From contig JAOPWJ010000023.1 of assembly GCA_025965715.1 (NCBI GenBank), positions 1 to 32,879 on the forward strand: a stretch of 32,879 bases of DNA, read 5' to 3'. Positions 24,013-29,845 of this stretch are shown here, piece by piece. The stretch is from Blastococcus sp. GTDB lineage: Bacteria > Actinomycetota > Actinomycetes > Mycobacteriales > Geodermatophilaceae. Both the position numbers and the translations under genes were made by a program. Under the pieces are notes generated by a model. The model worked only from the letters and a program-made list of their open reading frames with translations. It did not search any database and had not been told where the DNA came from. Within the stretch, counting starts at the first letter, position 1, and each line of letters starts with the position of its first letter.

Positions 24013-24033
24013 CCTTAGCGTCACCTTTGCGTC
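24013..24033 (+). promoter_or_regulatory. Direct repeat upstream of exported repeat protein
   Basis: CCTTAGCGTC and CCTTTGCGTC occur with an 11-bp period and match at 9 of 10 positions, 21 bp upstream of the ATG at 24055. Direct half-sites one helical turn apart are typical of OmpR/PhoP-type response regulators. No two-component genes are in the window. Confidence 0.35.
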
Positions 24034-24054
24034 GGCGGTCGCATCGTCTGCGGC

Positions 24055-24414
24055 ATGAGGAAAACAGTGATCTCCGCAGCTGCCCTGGCCATGAGCACCG
24101 CACTGGCCGGCTTCGCCTACGCCGCCGCTCCCGGCGGACCGACCGCCACGGACACCATCTCCGTGGTCTCTCCCGCGTCCACCTCCGCGGGTCACACCGA
24201 CCCGAACGACGCTCCCGACGACAGTGACGGCCGGGTGGGTGGCGGGCACGGTGCCGATGACGTGAACGACGCTCGGGACGACAGTGACGGCCGGGTCGGT
24301 GGCGGGCACGGTGCCGATGACAGTGGCTCGGACGACTCCGGCTCGGGCGGGCACGGCTCCCACGACAGTGGCTCCGACGACTCCGGCTCGGGCGGGCACG
24401 GCTCCGACGACTGA
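24055..24414 (+). CDS. Exported Asp/Ser/Gly/His-rich repeat protein
   Basis: A 119-residue protein with a Sec signal peptide (MRKTVISAAALAMS then TALAGFAYA, cleavage likely after AYA). The mature part is low-complexity. Two copies of a 20-residue unit contain DDSDGRVGGGHGADD, then two copies of a 15-residue unit DSGSDDSGSGGHGSH (the second ends in Asp). The mature chain is very acidic with regularly spaced His and lacks Cys. The composition suggests disorder and possible divalent-cation binding (inference). No sorting signal or membrane anchor is seen. It lies between the monooxygenase and mftR genes with its own upstream region. Confidence 0.72.
   Translation: MRKTVISAAALAMSTALAGFAYAAAPGGPTATDTISVVSPASTSAGHTDPNDAPDDSDGRVGGGHGADDVNDARDDSDGRVGGGHGADDSGSDDSGSGGHGSHDSGSDDSGSGGHGSDD
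24204..24408 (+). repeat. In-frame tandem repeats (60 bp x2, then 45 bp x2)
   Basis: Copies at 24204-24261 and 24264-24321 are 58-bp matches with 3 mismatches at a 60-bp period. Copies at 24319-24363 and 24364-24408 have a 45-bp period and differ at two positions. All keep the reading frame, so the units can expand or contract without breaking the protein. Confidence 0.9.
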
Positions 24415-24467
24415 CCGGCACACCCACGGCTCCGCCCGCGCCCGGATCCCCCACCGGGCGCGGGCGG

Positions 24468-25067
24468 CTACTCGTTCAGCGCGGGGAAGCCGCTGGTCAG
24501 CTGGGCGAGGGAGTCGCGGAGCAGACCGCCCAGCGGGGTCCGCTCGTCGGCCACCCACAGCTCGAACGCCGTCGTGGCGGCCGCCCGGGTGCTGACCGCG
24601 ACGAGCCGCGGCACCAGCGCCGTCGGCGAGCTCCCTGTCCGGTGGGCGACGTGCCGGGCCACCACGCGGTCGATATCGGCGTACCGCAGCTGCGAGTGCG
24701 CCAGGAGCGCCGGCTCGGTCAGGATCAGCTGCATCCGCCCACGCAGCACCGGCAGCTCGGAGTCGGCGTAGTCGTTCACCGCCGCGTAGGCCGCGCACAC
24801 CGACGCGAGGACCGGCTGCTGCGGCTCGGTCGCCGCGAGCAGCTCCTCGAGGCGCGCGACGTGCGCGCGGAAGTCCCCCCAGACGGCGTCGGCCTTGGTG
24901 CCGAAGTACCGGAAGAACGTGCGCCGGCTGATCCCGGCCGCGGCGGCGACGTCGTCGATGATCACGTGCTCGAAGCCCTTGCTGGTGAACAGGTCCAGCG
25001 CAGCGTGCTCGACGCGGGCACGGGTGTCGGCACGCGTGTCGTCGAGGGCCTCGGTCACGCGCGGCAT
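24468..25067 (-). CDS. mftR: Mycofactocin system TetR-family regulator MftR
   Basis: A 199-residue TetR repressor. The N-terminal helix-turn-helix is HAALDLFTSKGFEHVIIDDV then AAAAGISRRTFFRYFGTKAD. The ligand-binding domain includes YADSELPVLRGRMQLILTEP and SQLRYADIDRVVARH, as in MftR. The gene is divergent from mftA across about 130 bp, its standard position. In mycobacteria MftR represses the mft genes and responds to acyl-CoA; the same role is expected here. ATG 25067 has GGGAG at 25074-25078. An alternative GTG at 25058 lies 7 nt after a -10-like CACAAT and would be a leaderless start. Confidence 0.92.
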   Translation of the reverse strand: MPRVTEALDDTRADTRARVEHAALDLFTSKGFEHVIIDDVAAAAGISRRTFFRYFGTKADAVWGDFRAHVARLEELLAATEPQQPVLASVCAAYAAVNDYADSELPVLRGRMQLILTEPALLAHSQLRYADIDRVVARHVAHRTGSSPTALVPRLVAVSTRAAATTAFELWVADERTPLGGLLRDSLAQLTSGFPALNE

Positions 25068-25088
25068 TGTGCTCCCGGCCCGGCCGTC

Positions 25089-25157
25089 GCAACAGCTGCG
25101 CGGAGCGGGGACGGTCGCGAGCCCGCTGTTGCCGGTGGCACTGGGTGTCACTAACGT
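25089..25157 (+). promoter_or_regulatory. mftA promoter with embedded MftR operator candidate
   Basis: -35 TTGCCG (25129-25134), a 17-nt spacer and -10 TAACGT (25152-25157) make a good promoter, with transcription starting about 30 nt before mftA. The spacer itself (25135-25151) is a dyad, GTGGCAC-TGG-GTGTCAC, with 6 of 7 arm positions symmetric. A second, perfect 8-bp inverted repeat, GCAACAGC (25089-25096) and GCTGTTGC (25125-25132), spans the region and overlaps the -35. A TetR-type dimer on the spacer dyad would block RNA polymerase. Confidence 0.6.
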
Positions 25158-25196
25158 GCGCGGCACCCGACCGCGTGCGATTCCCCGGAGGTCCCC

Positions 25197-25319
25197 GTGC
25201 CCGAGACGCCCCAGAGCGACGCACCCGTGGTCGAGACGCCGGTGGCAGTGGAGGAGCTCCTGGTGGAGGAGTCGCTCGTCGAGGAGATCTCCATCGACGG
25301 CATGTGCGGCGTCTACTGA
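25197..25319 (+). CDS. mftA: Mycofactocin precursor peptide MftA
   Basis: A 40-residue precursor peptide. The leader is acidic with a Val/Glu/Leu pattern (VEELLVEESLVEEIS). The C-terminus is the invariant core IDGMCGVY (Cys37, Val39, Tyr40). MftC, with MftB, decarboxylates the terminal Tyr and cross-links it to Val; MftE then releases the modified C-terminal dipeptide, which becomes the redox cofactor. GTG 25197 is preceded by GGAGG (25187-25191) with a 5-nt gap. The stop is 13 bp before mftB. It is short enough to be missed by length-filtered gene callers. Confidence 0.96.
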   Translation: MPETPQSDAPVVETPVAVEELLVEESLVEEISIDGMCGVY

Positions 25320-25332
25320 GCGACCGCTCCCC

Positions 25333-25677
25333 GTGACTCCGGGCTTCGACCCCGACGTCCCCTGGCAGCGCGCCCGGTCGGTGGCTCTGCGGCCCGAGCC
25401 GTTCGGCGCGCTCGCCTACCACTTCGGCAACCGCAAGCTGTCCTTCCTCAAGTCCAAGACCCTCGTCAGGGTCGTCGAGACGCTGGCGGACCATGCCAGC
25501 GCCCGCGCGGCGATCGAGGCGGGCGTGCCCGAGGCGCAGCGACCGGCCTACCTCGAGGCCCTGGCCGACCTGGCCCGGTCGGAGATGATCGAGGTGAGGA
25601 CCTCCCTGCCGCCCACGGGGGGCGACCTCGCGGCGGGCCCCCGTGGGCACGCCGACCACCAGCAGGAGGACACGTGA
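25333..25677 (+). CDS. mftB: Mycofactocin peptide chaperone MftB
   Basis: A 114-residue protein built around a RiPP recognition element that binds the MftA leader and presents it to MftC. Its hallmark is ALRPEPFGALAYHFGNRK followed by LSFLKSKTLVRVVETLAD. The C-terminal 20 residues are polar and probably disordered (GPRGHADHQQEDT). The GTG start lies 13 bp after the mftA stop, and its stop overlaps the mftC GTG, so A, B and C form one transcript. Confidence 0.94.
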   Translation: MTPGFDPDVPWQRARSVALRPEPFGALAYHFGNRKLSFLKSKTLVRVVETLADHASARAAIEAGVPEAQRPAYLEALADLARSEMIEVRTSLPPTGGDLAAGPRGHADHQQEDT

Positions 25678-26888
25678 CCGCCGTCGTTCCCGAGCGTCCC
25701 GTCGGCGGCCGCCTCATCGACCAGTTCGAGTACGGGCTCGACGCCCCGATCTGCCTCACCTGGGAGCTGACGTACGCCTGCAACCTTGCCTGCGTGCACT
25801 GCCTGTCCTCCTCAGGACGGCGGGACCCGCGGGAGCTGTCCACCGCCGAGGCCGAGGCGGTCATCGACGAGTTGCAGCGGATGCAGGTCTTCTACGTCAA
25901 CGTCGGGGGTGGGGAGCCGACCGTCCGGCCGGATTTCTGGCACCTGCTCGACTACGCCGTCCACCACCAGGTCGGGGTCAAGTTCTCCACCAACGGCATC
26001 AGGCTGGACCGCGCCCGCGCCGAGCAGCTCGCCCGCACCGACTACGTCGACGTCCAGATCTCCCTGGACGGCGCGACGGCGGAGGTCAACGACGCCGTCC
26101 GTGGCGCCGGCTCCTTCGCCACCGCCGTCCGGGCGCTGGGGAACCTCGCCGAGGCGGGGATGAAGGACGTCAAGGTCTCGGTCGTCGTGACCCGCGAGAA
26201 CGCCGGCCAACTCGACGCGTTCAAGGCGCTCACCGACTCCTACGGAGCCCAGCTGCGGATCACGCGGTTCCGGCCGTCGGGCCGTGGCGCCGACGTCTGG
26301 GACCGGCTGCACCCGACGCAGGCGCAGCAGCGGGAGCTCTACGCGTGGCTGCTCGCCCACGGGGACGGCGTCCTCACCGGCGACTCGTTCTTCCACCTGT
26401 CCGCCCTCGGCGAGGCGCTGCCCGGGCTCAACCTCTGCGGCGCCGGCCGCGTGGTCTGCCTCATCGACCCGGTCGGCGACGTCTACGCCTGCCCCTTCGC
26501 CATCCACGAGAGCTTCCTGGCCGGCAACGTCCGCGACGACGGCGGGTTCCGGCGGGTGTGGCAGCAGTCCGAGCTGTTCGCGGAGCTGCGACACCCGCAG
26601 ACCGGCGGCGCCTGCACGAAGTGCGCCCACTTCGACGCCTGTCGCGGCGGCTGCATGGCGGCCAAGTTCTTCACCGGCCTGCCGCTGGACGGCCCCGATC
26701 CCGAATGCGTCCAGGGCTACGGCGAGACGGCGCTGGCCGCCCGCGACAGCGGGGCTCCGGCGCCCCGGAGCCATCTCGACCACTCACACCGCGGCCCCGT
26801 CCGTGGACAGCCCACGCTGCTGGGCCTGCCGTCGGTCCCGAGCAAGATCTGCGACGAGTCACCGTTGGCCGGCCTCGCCCCGCGCTGA
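25674..26888 (+). CDS. mftC: Mycofactocin radical SAM maturase MftC
   Basis: A 404-residue radical SAM/SPASM enzyme. The cluster motif is CNLACVHC (Cys36, Cys40, Cys43) in an ELTYACNLAC context. VGGGEPTVRPDFW binds SAM, and FSTNGIRL and DVQISLDGAT complete the barrel. The C-terminal SPASM region carries CGAGRVVCLIDPVGDVYACP, then CTKCAHFDACRGGC, for two auxiliary clusters. It oxidatively decarboxylates the MftA terminal Tyr and forms the Val-Tyr C-C bond. The GTG overlaps the mftB stop. The 76-bp gap after it contains only a CCCCC-GAT-GGGGG hairpin (26898-26910), a possible weak terminator. Confidence 0.96.
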   Translation: MTAVVPERPVGGRLIDQFEYGLDAPICLTWELTYACNLACVHCLSSSGRRDPRELSTAEAEAVIDELQRMQVFYVNVGGGEPTVRPDFWHLLDYAVHHQVGVKFSTNGIRLDRARAEQLARTDYVDVQISLDGATAEVNDAVRGAGSFATAVRALGNLAEAGMKDVKVSVVVTRENAGQLDAFKALTDSYGAQLRITRFRPSGRGADVWDRLHPTQAQQRELYAWLLAHGDGVLTGDSFFHLSALGEALPGLNLCGAGRVVCLIDPVGDVYACPFAIHESFLAGNVRDDGGFRRVWQQSELFAELRHPQTGGACTKCAHFDACRGGCMAAKFFTGLPLDGPDPECVQGYGETALAARDSGAPAPRSHLDHSHRGPVRGQPTLLGLPSVPSKICDESPLAGLAPR

Positions 26889-26964
26889 CCCGGGCTCCCC
26901 CCGATGGGGGCAGGCCGTCCTCCCCTCGCTCCAGGGGGATCGGCCCACGGTCGATTGCCCTTCC

Positions 26965-28800
26965 GTGATCCTCGACCTCCGGGACCGTGCTGCCCGGTTG
27001 CTGCCCGAGGGTCGGTTGCTGCCGGAAGCGGTGTGGCAGCAGCGACACCGGGCGATCGTCCGCCTCGCCCTGGCATGCGCCGGCGCCCTCGTTCTCCTGG
27101 CCTGGGGATGGGGCTACGGCCAGCCGGCAGCCGTGGCGGCGCTGGCCGCCGTGGCCGGCCCGATCGCGCTCTCGTTCCTCCCGGGGCTGGGCCGCAAGGG
27201 CCGGGCCGCCGCCACCACGTTCAGCCTGATGGCCGTGTCGGTCGCCCTCGTGCACCTGTGGAGCGGGGTCACCGAGGCCCACTTCATCTTCTTCGTGATG
27301 ATCGGCGTGGTGTCCCTCTACCAGGACTGGGTGCCCTACGGCATCGCCCTGCTGGTGGTCACCGTGCACCACGGCATCGTCGGCACCGTCTTTCCGCACG
27401 CCGTCTACGGCCATGGCGCTCAGCAGGACCCGTGGCTGTGGGCCGCCATCCATGCGGCGTTCGTCCTGGCGGCCAGCCTCGCCCACCTCGCCTCCTGGCG
27501 GCTCAACGAGGATCAAGTGCTCAGCGACCCGCTGACCGGCCTGGCCAACCGGACGCTGCTCGAGGAGTTCACCCAGCGGAGCCTTGAGCGGGGCCGCGCG
27601 GTGAGCGTGCTGTTCATCGACCTCGACGACTTCAAGGACGTCAACGACAGTCGTGGACATGCGGCCGGTGACGAGCTGCTCCTCGTGCTCGCCGATCGGT
27701 TGCGCGGCTGCGTGCGCCCCGGCGACGTCGTCGCCCGCCTTGGTGGCGACGAGTTCGCCATCGTGGTCAACGGCGGGCCGGACGTCGCACGGGCCGCCGG
27801 GGAGCGCGTCCTCACCGCTCTCGCGCTTCCCGTCCCGCTGGACGGCGGCGCCGTGTCGGCTCACGGCAGCATCGGCGTGGCCGCCTCCACCGACTCCGAC
27901 GACTACTCCGCCGGCGCACTGCTGCGCAACGCGGACCTGGCGATGTACCTGGCCAAGGCCCAGGGCAAGAACCGTCTGGTGGTCTACGCCGAGGGCATGG
28001 CCGAGGCGGCTCGCCGCCGGGCTGACCTGACCCGGGACCTGGCCGATGCGGCGGTGTCGGGCCAGCTCGAGGTCCACTACCAGCCGGTGGTCAAGCTGGC
28101 CGACGGACGGATCTCCGGCTTCGAGGCGCTCGTGCGGTGGCACCACCCCGAACGGGGCCTGGTGCCGCCGGCGGAGTTCATCCCCCTCGCCGAGGAGACC
28201 GGCGCGATCAGCGGGATCGGCCGGTGGGTGCTGCGCGAGGCCACTCGGCAGGGCGCCGCCTGGTCTACCGCGACGGGGAGCCCCCTGCGCGTCGCGGTGA
28301 ACCTCTCACCCCGCCAGTTCCAGGACGGCGACGTCACCGCCGACGTCATGGCGGCGCTCGAGGAGAGCGGGCTGCCGGCCGACCAGCTGACGCTGGAGGT
28401 CACCGAGGGGGTCCTGGTCCGGGACCTCGACGCGGTCGTCGCCGAACTCGAGGCGCTCCGCGGCCTGGGGATCCGCATCGCCATCGACGACTTCGGCACC
28501 GGGTTCGCTGGGTTGTCCTACCTCCGGCACCTGCCGGCGGACGTCATCAAGATCGACCGCAGCTTCGTCAGCGACCTGCCGGCCAGCCGGTCGGCGACCA
28601 CCCTCATCACGTCCATCGTCGAACTGGCCCGGACGCTCGGGCTCGATGTCGTGGCCGAGGGGGTCGAGACCGAGGAGCAGCGCCAGGCGCTGGTGGAACT
28701 GAACTGCGCGCGGGCGCAGGGCTACCTGTTCGCCCGCCCGCAGCCCGCGGACCGTTGCGCCGCTCTCCTGCCCGCGCCGTTGACCGCGCCCGTCGGCTGA
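26965..28800 (+). CDS. Membrane-bound GGDEF-EAL cyclic-di-GMP enzyme
   Basis: A 611-residue protein. The N-terminal ~180 residues hold about five hydrophobic segments (near 30-50, 54-72, 84-103, 107-140, 158-178) with a central HHGIVGTVFPHAVYGHG His-rich loop, a possible sensor. A GGDEF domain follows (DPLTGLANR, RLGGDEFAIV with GGDEF at 260-264). An EAL domain follows (FEALVRWHHPERG, Glu387; then NLSPRQFQ, IDDFGTGFAGLSYL, IKIDRSFV, VAEGVETEEQ). Both active-site motifs are intact, so synthesis, hydrolysis or both are possible. It occupies the mftC-mftE interval where mftD is expected. GTG 26965 has no clear ribosome binding site. Confidence 0.93.
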   Translation: MILDLRDRAARLLPEGRLLPEAVWQQRHRAIVRLALACAGALVLLAWGWGYGQPAAVAALAAVAGPIALSFLPGLGRKGRAAATTFSLMAVSVALVHLWSGVTEAHFIFFVMIGVVSLYQDWVPYGIALLVVTVHHGIVGTVFPHAVYGHGAQQDPWLWAAIHAAFVLAASLAHLASWRLNEDQVLSDPLTGLANRTLLEEFTQRSLERGRAVSVLFIDLDDFKDVNDSRGHAAGDELLLVLADRLRGCVRPGDVVARLGGDEFAIVVNGGPDVARAAGERVLTALALPVPLDGGAVSAHGSIGVAASTDSDDYSAGALLRNADLAMYLAKAQGKNRLVVYAEGMAEAARRRADLTRDLADAAVSGQLEVHYQPVVKLADGRISGFEALVRWHHPERGLVPPAEFIPLAEETGAISGIGRWVLREATRQGAAWSTATGSPLRVAVNLSPRQFQDGDVTADVMAALEESGLPADQLTLEVTEGVLVRDLDAVVAELEALRGLGIRIAIDDFGTGFAGLSYLRHLPADVIKIDRSFVSDLPASRSATTLITSIVELARTLGLDVVAEGVETEEQRQALVELNCARAQGYLFARPQPADRCAALLPAPLTAPVG

Positions 28801-28855
28801 ACCTCGGGGGTCGACCTTCTCGTTCTCCCCGGCCTCGATCCGATCGCGGAACGGC

Positions 28856-28917
28856 GGTGGCCGTGGTCGGGGCCGTGGCCGTGGCCGTGACGAGACGGTG
28901 GCCGTGACGAGACGGTG
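28856..28917. repeat. Tandem GGCCGTG repeats in the spacer before mftE
   Basis: The 258-bp gap between the GGDEF-EAL gene and mftE contains a run of GGCCGT hexamers (about 28856-28890) and a 17-bp unit GTGGCCGTGACGAGACG present twice in tandem (28881-28897, 28898-28914), followed by GTG. No gene is seen in the gap. The run could be slippage-prone or, as RNA, structured. Confidence 0.7.
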
Positions 28918-29046
28918 CCCGGCCGGCGGCCCGGGCTGTGCCAGTACTCAGCGGCGCCCCTTCCGGGCGACTCGACCTCCCGGCGACCGGACCGCCCTCG
29001 CGCCTGGTCGACTCCCTCCCGCCCTGCGTTCGGACGGGGGTCTGCG

Positions 29047-29052
29047 TAGCCT
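29047..29052 (+). promoter_or_regulatory. -10 box for leaderless mftE
   Basis: TAGCCT lies 6 nt before the mftE GTG, with no Shine-Dalgarno sequence. It implies mftE can be transcribed apart from mftABC. No firm -35 was identified. Confidence 0.4.
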
Positions 29053-29058
29053 GCGGCG

Positions 29059-29754
29059 GTGCCGTCCCTGGCCGGCTCGGTCTGGCCGGAGATCCCCACC
29101 GCGCCACTGCTCGTCGTCCCCCTCGGTTCGGTGGAGCAGCACGGCCCGCACCTACCGTTGAACACCGACACCGTGGTGGCCGCAGCGCTGGCCGAGGCGG
29201 CGGCAGACGCGCTGGACGGCGCACTGCTGGCGCCGGCCCTGACCTACGGCGCCAGCGGAGAGCACGAGGACTTCCCAGGCACGATCTCCATCGGCACGGA
29301 GGCCCTGACCGGGCTGCTCGTCGAGTACGGCCGCTCCGCCTGCCGCTGGGCCGGCCGGGTGCTGATCGTGAACGGCCACGGCGGCAACCTCGACGCCCTG
29401 CGCGCCGCCGGCACCGTGCTGCGCAGCGAGGGCCGGGACGTCGCCTGGTTCCCGTGCGCGTTTCCGGCCGGCGATGCGCACGCGGGCCGGACCGAGACGT
29501 CACTGATGTTGCACGTGGAACCGAAGCGGGTGCGAGGGACGCGCTCGATCCTGGGGGAGACGGCGGGGATCGCGACGTTGCTGCCCCGGCTGCGCGCCGA
29601 GGGCGTCCGGGCGGTCAGCCCCAACGGCGTGCTCGGCAGCCCGGCCGGCGCCTCGGCCGAAGAGGGCGCAGCGCTCCTCGCCGGACTCGTGCACCAGCTG
29701 GTCGGGGCGGTGTCCGGCTGGCGGGTGGACACGTTCGGGCGGTTGGTCCCGTGA
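29059..29754 (+). CDS. mftE: Mycofactocin peptidase MftE (creatininase family)
   Basis: A 231-residue metal-dependent peptidase of the creatininase superfamily. Likely ligands and catalytic residues are Glu26, His28 and Asp37 (PLGSVEQHGPHLPLNTD), His107 (NGHGGN) and Glu146 (DAHAGRTETS). The segment TYGASGEHEDFPGTISIG is characteristic of MftE rather than true creatininase. It cuts modified MftA to release the Val-Tyr-derived core. It follows a 258-bp gap and is followed after 91 bp by the permease gene. The GTG start appears leaderless. Confidence 0.93.
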   Translation: MPSLAGSVWPEIPTAPLLVVPLGSVEQHGPHLPLNTDTVVAAALAEAAADALDGALLAPALTYGASGEHEDFPGTISIGTEALTGLLVEYGRSACRWAGRVLIVNGHGGNLDALRAAGTVLRSEGRDVAWFPCAFPAGDAHAGRTETSLMLHVEPKRVRGTRSILGETAGIATLLPRLRAEGVRAVSPNGVLGSPAGASAEEGAALLAGLVHQLVGAVSGWRVDTFGRLVP

Positions 29755-29792
29755 CATCCGGTCCGGCGGCCTGCGGCGCGGGCCCCGGGCGC

Positions 29793-29798
29793 TAGTGT
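29793..29798 (+). promoter_or_regulatory. -10 candidate for the permease-hydrolase-mftF transcript
   Basis: TAGTGT lies about 48 nt before the permease ATG, which would leave a leader of about 40 nt carrying the GGAAGGA ribosome binding site at 29828-29834. Confidence 0.35.
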
Positions 29799-29845
29799 CC
29801 GCAACCGAAGCGGGGGCCGGCCCCGGACGGAAGGACGGACGCCAG

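Noticed and set aside
24204-24408. Possible CRISPR-like repeat array
   Set aside because: The repeats are contiguous without unique spacers and are in frame within an exported protein gene.
26671-28146. Minus-strand ORF opposite the GGDEF-EAL gene
   Set aside because: Antisense shadow. The plus strand encodes intact GGDEF and EAL motifs in one frame.
28881-28914. Possible attachment site or CRISPR repeat
   Set aside because: There are only two abutting 17-bp units with no integrase, spacers or tRNA nearby.
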